DNA of 64,000 bases from Erpobdella octoculata (GCA_963978895.1 OZ022241.1:4893467-4957466); one strand, 5' to 3'. Numbered from the stretch's first letter, positions 36,401 to 49,393 are shown. The notes: generated from the sequence alone by a model not told the origin. Numbers and translations: made by a program.

Positions 36401-39400
36401 TTTGTTTTGCATTAAACTCTTTTATAGTTGAAAAGCAATTTGAGCGTCTTATTTGTCCGAGAAAAACATAATGAGAGGTAACTGCAGGAAATATTACGCA
36501 GAGTAAAATTCCCTTTTCACGTGTGGCTAATGTCTCCCACTCAACTCCAATCTGTGTTATTTGTTTATATAAAGCCTATGCCACGTCTATAAAAGTTATA
36601 TACTGTACGTGTCACAAGGATAAACACAATTGCTAGTTATATAGAAAACCTGTTCCATCTACATGTTTAAAATTGAAAACATTACTTACCAGACTCAAGA
36701 AAACGTTATTGTTATCATTTTATGGCAGTCAAGAAATCTGACAATGTCATAATACACAGTGCTACCAAGATTCTTTAAGCTGTGGTTATTGTTTCCCCCG
36801 GCTAAACTCTCCCAGACTCCCCTCAATTGTAGTATAATGAATTAATTATGTTCAAATATTTTTTTCATCATTTTCTACTGGAAAATTGAGGTTATTATTT
36901 AGTATGGCCATATCCATTAGCAAATAAACAATTATAAAAACTGATCACATAGTTAAATTGCATCTAAGGCTCCCCCGGCTCTTAACTATTATAGCATTAC
37001 AAAGATACAATTTTGAAATCTTTGGGTTTTTACACGGGATATTTTTTTGAGGCACAACTTATTAATTAGGCACAAAATCCCAGGCCAGTCCCTGTTAGAT
37101 TTTACAAGCACAAAATCCCCCAACTCGGCAAAACAGTCTGTGCCCGTGTTAAAAACTCTAAGATAAGATACCGTTTCGAACGTTGGTTGACAATTTCGAT
37201 CATCTTTAGTGGAATACGGCATAATTGCTTTTTCAAAGGAATCAGTATGATTTTTTCATTACATTAAACAACAACATACATTTTTTTTATAAAGGCCAAT
37301 GTAATATTTAAAAGTCATTTCTATTTCTGTCATCAACTATTTAGTGTGTGTCTTGACTTATTATTTTATTATTGTTAAAAAATTTCCAATACTTGCTAAA
37401 TATTAGAGATATTAACAGTCAAGAAGTAAGTAAATAACGAAGATAAAACTATAAACTTCAAGCAAACAAAACATTGCAAGATAAATAAAAGCATGTACAA
37501 ATGAAATTTAAATATTTATTGACACATAAAAGGGGGCCAGGGTTCTCCAACTCTAGATGCACAACTGGCTGAAGAAAATTTGTACTGCAGCTCGCCATTT
37601 CAACGAATTAAACGTTAACTATTTCCAGACAATAATGAATATAAAACACAAATCAAACTCGACAACCCAAAGATTGTTAATTCAACCTCATATTAGTTAA
37701 GCAAAAAACCCTTGTTAAAAAAATGTAAGCGTTAAAGTAAATTGTTAGTAATAACAGTCCTGATAAACTGTTACTCAACTGTTATTGATAATAAGTTTTA
37801 CTTTTATGCTTTCAAGAATATAAAAAATGTCAATGTTATTAAAAGTAATTCTTTAAACATTAATGAACAATATAATTGTGTATCATATCGTGTTATTTCT
37901 CATGAAAAATCAAAGTCAGTTAAAACAAAGACAATAAGAGCAAAAAAGATTTTCCACATGTCCAGGTTTCCACCTTTAGAAAAATTATTAAAACATTTTA
38001 ATATTTATAACTAAAAAAAACAATTTAAAAAACAAGCTTTGTAAATTAGTATATGTTAAATATAAAGAACCCAATTTATCACAAGTTAAAATTAGTTTTT
38101 ATTGAGCTCTTCAACAAAAACTCTTGCCTCTTTGTAACACACTGATTTACAGTAATTTGTACTCTTAAAATATAAGAAAACAATTACTATAAACCTTAAA
38201 CATTGTTTATTTAATGACTCACTAAGACATACTTACAAATTTAATTATTTTGCATTCAATTTTAAATGGATTCAGTGCTGAGTAGTTCAGAAAAGCTATT
38301 AAAGTTTATTATAAGTTTGGGCTAGTATAATAATATGAAGGTAAATATGGAGCGACTTCAAGCACAATTGCTGGCAGAAATTGCAGTTTTTCCTAGCCTA
38401 CCCAAACAAATTTTTAAACCGTATTTAAAAAAAAAATTAAATAAATATTATGGTGACACTGTAAAAACGTTTTGTTTTTTATAGTTATTTCAGCTTAAGT
38501 AGAGTTTATTTTCTTATTATGTACTAATTTTTTAGCAAAATACTTGCTCCTGCTGGTTAAATACAAAACATAATTGAGCTGCTTAATTGAATTGGCAAGC
38601 ACAAATTGTTTGAGATAGTATCAAGTGTTCAGAAAAATTGCTATTTTTCTAAGTTTTTATTTGAAAAAGTTTAAGAATAAATTTGTAATGTTTTCTTGGA
38701 CAGAAATTGTGCCGCATAGCTTGATTGTTTACAGAAATATTTATAAAATGAAAGTAACATAATTTAAATGATTATGAATGTTATATCATTATAAACCAAC
38801 TTGAAAAAGCATTTGATCCACTCAATGAATTTTCTGTAGTTGTTTTAACTGTGATAAATACCAATATACTAATTGAAAGGTTTACAGCTGGTGAAGAAAA
38901 TTTTAATATATAAATCCTTCTTATTAATTTCAATATTGAAAGGCTGAGTAACTAATTTTCCATGACCCAATCAAAACATGGATGAAACATTTTTTTAATG
39001 AAATTTATGAATTATTTGAACCCCTCTAAAAAATCAATCTATCTTGCTTGTGAAAAAAACTTCAATTTTGGAGAAACTAATCAATATATGATTTGGAAGA
39101 AAATTTGTTTTTAGTGTTCATTAGTTCAAATTTGATAATAATAAAGAATTTTTTTACGTTTGGTTGAGGTTGTTGTTTTCTTGTTGTCAGCTTAAATGTT
39201 TGAAAAATTATTTTACTTTCGAAATAACAAATATGAAAAACCCAAGTTATTTTACAGTTTAATCACAATTTTAAAATCATCTTTAAAATTGAATTAGTTT
39301 TTTTTAATTTTTATCATCACCCAAAAGAAAAACTTACGTTGTGCTGTAGTCATTGTCACTCCTAGAATAACTTGAAAATAATTAAAAAAAATATTTTCAA

Positions 39401-40281
39401 ATTTTAAAGGCTTTAAAACTAGATTTAACAACTAATTTAAAGTTGCCTAATACTATATATACGATTACAGCTAGTAAAATAAACGTTATCCGTTGGAACC
39501 CTTTACCAGTTTTGTAATAATTATAATTAATCAAAATGTATGTTTACTTTGAGTAAAAGTTTTTGTTGATCCAGTATTTGCTTGAAAGAATTAAAAAGTT
39601 ATTTTAGCTTTTTAAATAACAAGTAACATTGTTAGTTTAATTGTTGTAATTTGTAATTACATGTGTTTAATTAGACCAGTTTCAATTACAGTTACTGAGA
39701 TTTACATAGTCTAGTCGATTGCTTTATTTTGTCCAATAAATACTAAAACCATTCTGAGAAGTCCTTATATGATTCGCAATATTCTAACAATACATAGAGG
39801 AGTCCTTATATGATTGACAATTACTTAACAATATATCAAGGAACCCTTATACGATTGGCAATATTGTAACAATATATATGGGTTCTCATATATAATCCAT
39901 CTTTACTATTAAAGCTAAATTAATCCAATAAACCACAGTCACAACAGTTTACTTTGAATAGAAGTTTTTCTTGATCCAGTGTTAGCTTGAAAAAATTAAA
40001 AAGTTATTTTTAGCTTTTAAAGTAATAATTTATATTAACTCAAGTAAAACTTCAATGATTTTAAACACTCAGTTTGAACACAGTTTGGAAAATAATTTTT
40101 AGTTTTATACTTTTTGTCAGTGTAAGAATAAACAACAAACCACTTGTTGTTCTAGTAGTTATATCTGAAAAAAATGTTGCTATTATTTTAAACATTGACA
40201 TTTAAAAATTAAAAAAAAAATGATCTCAAGAGAAAATAAAGTTGAATTGGAAATGAAAATGATATTGACAGAAGTGATATG
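36400..40281. other. AT-rich stretch, no gene recognised
   Basis: ORFs here (for example 37742-38014 plus) are Asn/Lys/Ile-rich and match nothing known. A small tandem repeat of about 43 bp, three copies (GAGTCCTTATATGATT...), lies at 39757-39895. A 24-nt segment with splice-like borders at 39337-39360 (minus) is too short to judge. Confidence 0.4.
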
Positions 40282-40371
40282 TCAGAAATCATCAAACTCA
40301 AATCCCGCATTACCAGAGCCCACCGATGTAGGTTGGCACCTGAAAAATGGCTGACGAAATGAGTCGTTGTT
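40282..40371 (-). other. Possible last exon of the SRCR/LDLa receptor (cytoplasmic tail)
   Basis: Minus strand: acceptor CTCAATTTTGCAG, then an open frame beginning NNDSFRQPFFRCQPTSVGS and ending GNAGFEFDDF with TGA (40282-40284). The polar, Pro-containing, acidic ending resembles a receptor tail. The preceding exon would need to end in phase 0, and no transmembrane exon was found between 40371 and 42286, so the link is unproven. Confidence 0.3.
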
Positions 40372-40609
40372 CTGCAAAATTGAGTCCACAAATGTGAGAA
40401 AGGTGGTTTTGAAAATTGTTTAACATATTTATTTCTGATTTATTTTAAAAACAATTACATTGAATCAAGGATGGTTGAATTATTTAAATAATAGATTTAT
40501 TTATAATGAAAGATACAATCTTATGCCAGGAAATTTTAAAGTTTTCTCAACATCAACAATGAAATATAAATTATGATTACAATTAAAATTATTCTTTTTT
40601 ATTTAGATA

Positions 40610-41140
40610 CTAGCGGGGTTACCCGGCGTTGCCCGGGGTTTTTAGAGGGTTTTCTAATGTTTGTCTCTCTCGCTCCCGTTTCCTTCTCCACTTTCCTGTT
40701 TTCGTCGCGTTCCCGGTCGCTTTTCCGCTCTCGGTCGTTTTCCAGCTCCCGATCGCTTTCCCGCTCAGAAGTTTTGTTATCGATTTTCTCTCTTGCTCGC
40801 GTTTCCTTCCAAGCTTGCTCTCCCGATTCCAGTCGCTTTCCGCGTTCCCGGTCGCTTTCCCGTTCCCGGTCGCTTTCCCGTTCCCGGTCGCTTTCCCGTT
40901 CCCGGTCGCTTTTCCGTTCCCGGTCGCTTTTCCATTCCCGGTCGCTTTCCCGTTCCCGGTCGCTTTCCCGTTCCCGGTCAAGCTTGCTCTCCCGTTCCCG
41001 GTCACGGTTGCTCTCCCGTTCCCGGTCACGGTTGCTCTCCGGTTCCCGTTCCCGTTCCCGTTCACGCTCATTTTCTCTTTTCCATTCTTTCATAACTTCT
41101 GTTAGCCTATAAAACGTAAAATAGATTTGCTAAGACTATA
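40610..41140 (-). mobile_element. Helitron-like 3' end with expanded 18-bp minisatellite
   Basis: The plus strand shows A|CTAG (40609-40613) followed by ACCCGGCGTTGCCCGGGG. From 40690 to 41075 there are about 15-20 copies of CCGGTCGCTTTCCCGTTC. It ends in a segment shared with the copy at 32685 (TAAAACGTAAAATAGATTTG here). The RSRS-type ORFs follow from the 18-bp period. Confidence 0.65.
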
Positions 41141-41182
41141 TATATATATATGAATGTTTGTGGGTTAGTTTGTCTATTATAG

Positions 41183-41469
41183 AAACGGGAAAGCGACCCG
41201 GAACGGACAGCGAGCGGGAACGGAAAAGCAAGCGTGAGCGGGAATGGGAGAGCAAGCGTGAGCGGGAACGGGACAGCGACCGGGAACGGGAAAACGACCG
41301 GGAGCGGGAAAGCGACCGGCAGCGCTAAAGCGACCGGCAGCGGGAAAACGACCGAAAACGGGAAAGCGAACAGGAGTGGGAAAGCAGGTGGGAAAGGAAA
41401 CGGGAGAAAAAGAGACAAACATTAGAAAAACCTCTAAAAAACCCGGGCAACGCCGGGTATCTCCGCTAG
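41183..41469 (+). mobile_element. Helitron-like 3' end in inverted orientation to 40610-41140
   Basis: CGGGAACGGGAAAGCGACC repeats lead into AACCCGGGCAACGCCGGGTA and CTAG|T at 41466-41469. Together with the preceding copy this makes a large inverted repeat whose two CTAG ends point outward. Confidence 0.65.
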
Positions 41470-41553
41470 TACATACATAAACACACACACACAGACACAC
41501 ATACATGCACATACACATACATACATACATACACACATACATACGCACATACA

Positions 41554-41765
41554 TATATATATAGTTCCCGCTCGCTCACCCGCTCCGCTCCGCTCATTTT
41601 GTGACGGATTTCAAAATTTTTTTCTTTATATTTGATTCCCCTTGACTCTCAAGGTTGTGTGAAAATTTCATTACGATCGGATGAATGGTGTAGCAATGCA
41701 TGAATACAATACCTATATACATACATACATACATACATACATACATACAAACATTCATTTATATA
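41554..41765. repeat. Dispersed repeat with ACAT tract (copy inverted at 51006-51205)
   Basis: Contains CGCTCACCCGCTCCGCTCCG, CTTGACTCTCAAGG and ATTACGATCGGATGAATGG, then an ACAT microsatellite and ACATTCATTTATATATATAC. The copy at 51006-51205 matches its reverse complement closely. Confidence 0.7.
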
Positions 41766-41839
41766 TATACTAGCAGTGCCCGTAACGGCTTCGCTCGCAT
41801 GAAATTAGAGAGTTTGAACCGTGCATCCATAGTAGAGAT

Positions 41840-42115
41840 CATTTTTTTAGGTCTCGGCTCGGCCCGTCGACAAATTAGCCCAGCCCGTTTTAAAAACCCA
41901 AACTCCTGGCCCGGCACAGCCCGTCTGAATTAGGCCCGGCCCATTTTTACAGGCCTAGAAGTTCTATATACTTGATGAAAAACTTCGGCCCGTCCCACCT
42001 TGACCTCAGGTTTGGCCCGGCCAAACTGAAGACCCTAAAATCACTAAAATATTTATATACTTAGTGAAAAGCCTCGGCCCGTCCCACTTTGATTTAAGGT
42101 TTGGCCTGGCCCGTG
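41840..42115. repeat. GGCCCGG-rich dispersed repeat (copy 2)
   Basis: Repeated CGGCCCGTC and GGCCCGGCC motifs, with a duplicated internal segment (CTTCGGCCCGTCCCACCTTG and CCTCGGCCCGTCCCACTTTG). Confidence 0.5.
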
Positions 42116-42285
42116 TGAAGACTCTAAAATATCGCCTTGTATTCGTTTTCTACCTTGTTAATTCAAATATAAGAATTACCTGCTAGTTATTTTCAAAACC
42201 CAGTTTTTCAATTGCCACTTTGTTGCTTTTTCAAAAACTGTTAACCTCAACTTATAAAAACTTATCAGAAAACAAAAATGCTTAC

Positions 42286-45200
42286 GGCATCCATATTCAT
42301 CACTTTCATCACTGCAGTCTTTGACCATATTGCACCTGCCATTGTTCAAAATGCAGTTGTCATTATTGCATTTAAACATGCCAGTACTTGAGTTGCAAGC
42401 TGTGAAAACAAACTTTTGTGAAAAACTGTTTTTTGTGCAAATAAAATTGTTCTCTATTATTATTATTTTGTGATGAAATAATAGAAATCGTTGCAGCTAG
42501 GTACAGTCACAGTTTAAACTCTGAAATTTAGCATTAACTAATGATAAAAAACCAACTATTTGAGCAGATTAGAAAAACATCTTTAAAATGATAACAATTG
42601 TGTTGATAGTAAGGTCTGTGAGAGCATTCGGTTATATATCTTTCAGTCCCATTGCATATCACGTCATCCATGCCAATTGGAGCTTCATAATCATCAAAAA
42701 AGGTGTAATCATTTGCATTCGTAATGCCATAATAAAATCCAAGTTGATTGCAAGCTAATCTAGAAAATGAAATACAAAAATTTGATAAAACTGTGTTACC
42801 AAAGCGTTCACTTGCCCTACATGGACAACTATTTTCAGTTAAATTATTCATTTATACATGGAAGCAAACGATTAACATATTTTTTTACAAACTCAACTTT
42901 ATTAACATTGGTGACCAACTTCGGCTACCTATTACATAGGAATCAAAAATATGTCTATCCTAATTAGTTCCTATATGTTCTTAAAAACAGGCAACATAAT
43001 TATGTAAAAATTACCATTTGAAAGCTTTAATAATTATCCCAATTTTATTTTGGGAGCTGAATTATTCACAAACTAAGATTTCATAGACAAACAAATCCTT
43101 GAAAAGATTTGTAAAGATGATCATAACTAATATATATCATACAGACCTGTTGTTTAGATTGGTTATAATATGTATATTCGTACACAATTGATAAACCGAA
43201 CAACTATTTACAGCTCACAATATGATTAGAAGTAATTTATTTTTTCATAAAAGAACAGATTCATTATTTCTGTTTTCAAAAACTATCAGTTATTGATCAG
43301 AACAAGTGTTGACACATAAATAATAATCAAATAATGTATTTATTTATAGCAAAAAATAAATTAACAATTAAACATCATTTGTTTCTATATTATAGGTCAA
43401 AATAAAACTATCAATGTAAGTTAATTTTTTAAAACGTTTGAGTATTAAAAAACTGTTAATTACCTTGAATTAATATCAGACCAATAATCATCACACACGG
43501 TTGCCCAGTTGCCGCTGCCAATTTCAATTTGCAATCGACCATAGGTATCATTATCCCCATCAAGACGTATATTTTTAAGATTTGTATCTGCAGCTCAAAA
43601 AAAATCATTTTTTAAAAGCAATATAACAAAACAAAAAAAATTATATTAAACTAACTGCACACAAGTTCATCTCCTTTGTTCCCACAGTCACTGTATTGGT
43701 CACAAACGCTATAATATGGGATACATTGGGTACTGTTTGGACAATTGAACTGTAGTTTTTCTTGACATGCTAGTATTCAAATAAACAAAAACAATATCAA
43801 ATCAATTGTTTGAAAAAACTTTGTAAGTATTAAAATGCATACTGCATGATGTTTCGTCGCTATTATCTCCACAGTCATTGATTGAGTTGCATCTGGCAGA
43901 TCGGCTTATACAGTTTCTGTTGTCACATGTAAACATGCCTGGCTTGCAATCTTGAAAATATTGCATTTATTTAAAGATAAAAAAATGTAAAATTTTTAGT
44001 TTTATTTAATAATCTAGTTTTTTTCCTTTTTATCAAACATAGTTGAATTGTTTTTTTTTTCAAATTACGACCTGGCATAAAGTTCAACCTAAAGTTCATT
44101 CAATTGACCGATAATTGTTTTCACATTTTCTTAACAATGATTTTAAATACAATTTTACAAGTCACAAAACAACATATGATTACAAAAACCAATTTATAAA
44201 AGTGGTCAGTTTATCAATAAATAAAACAAAAATGATATTAAAATAATTTGCGTAAATAATATAATTTCATATTAGATAATGATGAAAAGTATATGTTTTT
44301 AAAAGCTAAACTAGTAATTTACATTTGAAACTGAAAAAAAAAACAAATTTCAATTTGTTTTATTTTGTACTTATAAGTAGATTGAAATTTACAGAAGAAT
44401 AAAAACAGGAAAAAAGTTATTTTAAAAAGAAAAATAAATTTTCAATTTACATGAAACTTATTAAACTCATAAAAAATATTAATAAAATGAAACTAATTAT
44501 AGAAACACTGCTTAATACATACTTATTTAAAGTTAAAATTAATTTTCTACTCATACAACCATAACTTTTCATCATTAATCTCTATATTTTAAAATTCTTA
44601 CTTCTAAAACATTTAAGAAACACATCTTGATTATGAGTACAGTAGTAGTAGCTATGAAGGTTACTAATGCAATCACTAAGATATTCTTCTGTTGATGTAC
44701 AGCTGAAATAGTCTGTTACATAAGGTACCTCGCTTCCAATCGTATCGTTGGCCGAATTTACATATGCTTTTCCAGAAATAAAACCAAGCTGCCGACAAGC
44801 AATCCTAGGATATGAATTAAGATTTTTATTTCTGTTCATTTGACCGATAAGAGAAGACATTAAATCTTACTCTGTATTAACATCTGACCAAGACGAATAA
44901 CAGACTGTTGCCCAGGTTGTATTATTTTGTATTTGCAGCCTTCCATAAGTTTCATTGTTTCCAAACAATCGGATTTTTTTAGGACTGGTATCGTAACAGT
45001 GTAAGACAACTGAATATGGGTAGTCATCACAAGTGTCATTGTTTGAAACAGTGTATGAACAGGTTTCTAGGCTTGAAACATTTGGGTTTTGACTGCAGCT
45101 GAAATTGGTAAGTGATTGTGGTAGCTGAATTTGTTGGCTCAAGTGCCAATTGTAAATTTGTTTGCCTCTTAAATAACCCAATTGACGACAAACGACGCTG

Positions 45201-45585
45201 TATTTTCATAAAAACTTGTTAATATTATAAAGGTTCCAAAAAAATTAAATAAAATATAAAAAAAGCTGAATCTGTTTTACTTTGACTTAATGCTACTCCA
45301 ACCAGTTTGGCAAACAGTACACCAGCTGTTGTTAATTTTATATAACAAAATGCCTTCAGATGAATTTTCAGTTCCATACAATAAAATAGATTTATTAATA
45401 TCTGTAAACATGACAAATATAGAATTTTTAGCAATTTAAACGCATCTCTTTTAGTTTTGTTAATGAATCCTTACAGCAATTTATTTCATCACTTGAATCA
45501 CCACAATCATTTATGAAATTACATCTGGTAGAGTTGTAGATACATTTATCATTGTCACATTTAAATTGATGAGATTTGTTGCAAG
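42286..45585 (-). repeat. Unit 2 of the intragenic tandem duplication
   Basis: Same exon order and phases as unit 1. Exon lengths are identical except 327 instead of 330 nt and 108 instead of 105 nt, which cancel. Confidence 0.85.
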
Positions 45586-48500
45586 CTTGAAAAAGTAATA
45601 ATGTTTGTAATGTTTTTTTCAGTTTTGTTATCAAAGATGATAGTATCATCAACATTTACACTTTTTAAAACATTTTTATGTGTTTAGAAGTGTTTTGATT
45701 AGATGCAGTTTGTAAAACTGCTAATCGAAACATTTGTTGTACTAAACTATTTGCATATTTTCTACAATGTCAATTAAGACCAAAGTTTTTTTATTAGCTG
45801 ATATTTTTAAATATGGCATTTTTAAATTGCTAGGACACCCAGCTTTGCCTAATTTACCTAAGTCTTTGTAAGTTTTTTATTTTATAAGACGCCAACCTAC
45901 TGGCAATTTTTTTTAAAGAATAATAAACACTATACCCTTATATGGTTTAAACAATACAAACATTTGTTTAAAAGCAGTTCAAGTATGTTTGTACCTACCA
46001 TCATGAAACTCAAACATTCAATATTGTACATTACAAAGCAATTTCAACAATAAATTGAGTAGAGTTGTAGTAACATTTCAATGTTTTTATGTTCAACAAA
46101 TTGAAAAATACTAACAACATTCGTATTCATCGCTTCCATCACTGCAGTCTTTGACCATATTACACCTCCCACTATTTAAAATGCAGTTGCCATTATTGCA
46201 TTGAAACAATCCAGTATTTGAGTTGCAAGCTGTACAAACAAAACTTATTCTAGAAAACAATTTTTGTGTGCAATTAATTTTTTCACAAATGCTTATTTTG
46301 AATATAATAAACAAATTTGTTGCAGTTATGCACGTTTATAATTTAAACTCAGAAACTTGGCATTAACTATTAATGAAAAACCAACTGTTTGAGCAAGTAA
46401 GAAAAACATCTTTATAATGATAACAATTGTGTTGATAGTAAGGTCTATGAGAGCATTCGGTTATATATCTTTCAGTCCCATTACATTTCACATCATCCAT
46501 GCCGATTGGAGCATCGTAATCATCGAAATAAGTGTAATCATTTGCATTCGTAATGCCATAATAAAATCCAAGTTGATTGCAAGCTAATCTGGAAAATAAA
46601 AAAAATATTTACGCAAACTGAGTTAACAAATCGCACACTTGCTTAATTTGGAGAAATAATTTTAGTTAGCATAATCATTTATGCACGAGTGCAAACGATT
46701 AACATTTTTTAGCAAACTACTACATGAATTTACATAAGCAACAAAATTGTGCTATATTGACTTTATGTCGTTGTCTTATTTAGCTCCACATTTATGGCTG
46801 CAAACACGCATCATATATATGTGGAGATTCCTATTTGAAAACATTGATAGGTATCCCGATTTTATTTTGAAATTATGAGTTATTCACAATGCATGATTTC
46901 TATTATAGAAAACATTCCTTGAAAGAATTTGTGTAGATGTTGGAAATTAAAATTTTATACAGGCCTGTTTTACTGATTGCTAATGATTGTTTTAAATTTA
47001 ATTGATAAATTGAATGACCATTTACAGCTTGTTTGAAAATAAAGTGTTTTTCTATAAAAAAAACAAACTTGTCTTTTGTTTGAAAAATTGCTCAGAAAAT
47101 TTTTAACTTTAAAGAAGATATAAAGAGTCATATAAATTTGTTTTTCTATTATTTAAGCTCTTCAAGTTGGTTGGATTTTTACATAAACTGATAGCGTAAA
47201 AAGTCATCTTTTTTGAAAGTTTTTTGTATTATAACGACATTATCATAATTGTTTAATTTAAAAAAATTATTCATTATAGCTATAATGTTCATGTTAAACA
47301 AGAAGTTTTATTGTGTCTCTGAATCTGTTAAACCATAAAATCAAGTTGTCAAACAAAAACAAAAAATTGTTTGTTAAAAACCTAAATTGTTTTTCAGTTC
47401 TAGTTTTAGATATGACTTTTCACAACATAGTCTTTAGTAACTTTTTAAAAAGTGTTATTGCTTGTTTTTTTAATAAATATGCCAGAAGGGCAATAAGACA
47501 CTATGACCAAAAAACAGACATATAATACTTACAAAAACCACAAATAAAAACCGTCAAAAAACGATAACAAAACAACAAACCAACGTTTATAGCAAAAAAT
47601 TGAAAAATATTGAAAAGGATAGCATTTATTATTTTAACAAATTTTAATGACAACACTAAAATAATTCATCAAATTGACAGGAATAGTCTTAATTTTAAGG
47701 CAATCAAAACATTGTGTTAATTACCTTGAATTAATATCAGACCAATAATCATCACAAACGGTTGCCCAGTTGCCGCTGCCAATTTCAATTTGCAATCGAC
47801 CATAGGTATTGTTGTCTCCAGCAAGACGTAAATTTTTAAGATTCTTATCTGCAGTTCAAAACAAAATTATTTTATAAAAGCAATATAACAAAACAAAACT
47901 ATATTCAACTAACTGCACACAAGTTCATCTCCTTTGTTTCCACAGTCACTGTAGTGGTCACAAACGCTATAATATGGGATACATTGGGTGCTATTTGGAC
48001 AATTAAACAGTCCTTTTTCTTGACAAGCTTGTAGTCAAATGAGAAAAAACAATTTTAAAAAAAGGTTTGAAAAAGCTTTTTTAGTATTAAAATGCATACT
48101 GCATGATTCGTCGCTATTATCTCCACAGTCATTGATTGAGTTGCATCTGAAAGATCGGCTTATACAGTTTCCATTGTCACATGTAAACATGCCTGACTTG
48201 CAATCTTAAAAATATTGCATTTATTTGAAAGTAAATGCAAATATTAATTTTGAGTGTACAAGTAACATACTTTTTCTCTAAGAACTATTAAAGGAAAAAC
48301 AATGATTTATAAAACCAGGTTCAATACATTGTTATTTAAAGTTAAAAGTTTTGTTTACTGATATAACCGGAACCTTTTATTATTAATCTCTATATTATAA
48401 AATGCTTACTTTTAAAACATGTAAGAAACACATCTTCATTATGAGTACAGTAGTCAAAGCTATAAGAATAAATGATGCAATCACTGAGATATTCATCTGT

Positions 48501-49393
48501 TGATGTACAACTGAAGTAATCCTTTCCAATAGGTACATCGCTTCCACTTGTATCATTGGCCGAATTTAAAGACATTTCGCCATTAAGAAACCCAAGCTGT
48601 CGACAAGCAATCCTATAACATAAAATAAAATTTTTAATATTGTTACACTGACAGATGTGAAAAAACTTTTAATCTTACTTTGTATTGAAATCTGATGACC
48701 AAGAATAAAAACAAACTGTTTCCCATGTGTTATTATTTTGTATTTGCAATTTTCCATAAGTTTCATTGTTTCCAACTAATCGGATATTTCTAGGACTCTT
48801 ATCATAACACTGTAAGACGACTGAATTTGGGGAGTAACTGCAAGCGTATTTGTTTGAAACAGTGTATGAGCATGTTTCTGTGCTGGAAACGTTCTGGTTT
48901 TGACCGCAGTTAAAATTAGTAAGTGTTTGAGGAAGCCAAATGTTTTCAACCAAGTACCAAATGTCGATTTGTTTGCCTCTTAGATAACCCAACTGTCGAC
49001 ACACTGTGCTGTGTTTTGATAAAACGTGGTATTAGGTTAATATTTTATTGATTTCTTAAAATTGTTGTAAAAGTCAAATAAATTTTACTTAGACTCAATG
49101 CTACTCCACCCAGTTTGGCAAACAGTATACCAGCTGTTGTTAACTTTGTATAACAATAAGCCTTTGGATGGATTTTCAGTTCCATACAATAAAAGTGATC
49201 GCTCATTATCTGTTAACATAATGAAAAAATAATTATCAGCAATTAAAACTTATCTCTTTTCGTTTTGTTAAAAAATCCTTACAGCAATTGATTTCATCAC
49301 TTGAATCACCACAATCATCAATGAAATTACATCGAGTAGAGTTGAAGACACATTTCTTATTGTTGCATTTAAACTGGTAAGATTCTTTGCAAG
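42286..49393 (-). CDS. Scavenger receptor cysteine-rich / LDL-receptor class A mosaic protein (18 exons; both ends missing)
   Basis: Minus-strand exons: 49283-49393 (LDLa), 49089-49209, 48679-49008, 48410-48612 (SRCR A+B), 48100-48204 and 47914-48027 (LDLa), 47725-47848 and 46386-46588 (SRCR C), 46116-46229 (LDLa). The set then repeats: 45475-45585, 45281-45401, 44871-45197, 44602-44804, 43843-43950, 43656-43769, 43464-43587, 42557-42759, 42286-42399. Each set is 1,425 nt, so 950 codons carry 6 SRCR and 8 LDLa domains. SRCR domains have six cysteines (group A pattern, e.g. [27 protein letters not shown]). LDLa repeats have six cysteines and the acidic calcium motif ([11 protein letters not shown]). 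Such proteins are secreted or membrane pattern-recognition receptors. The signal-peptide exon and the membrane or terminal exon are not identified; the last LDLa exon has a good donor, so the gene continues leftward. Confidence 0.85.
46116..49393 (-). repeat. Unit 1 of the intragenic tandem duplication
   Basis: Nine coding exons in the order LDLa-SRCR-SRCR-LDLa-LDLa-SRCR-LDLa. Offset from unit 2 is 3,808 bp at its first exon and 3,830 bp at its last. Many introns are also partly conserved in sequence, so the duplication copied genomic DNA rather than single exons. Confidence 0.85.

Noticed and set aside
37742..38014. 90-codon ORF
   Set aside because: Asn/Lys/Ile/Ser-rich composition expected from AT-rich noncoding DNA; no domain, no splice context.
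40573..41112. RSRS-rich ORFs resembling SR splicing factors
   Set aside because: They are read through the 18-bp CCGGTCGCTTTCCCGTTC array in a Helitron-like end and are open in several frames on both strands.
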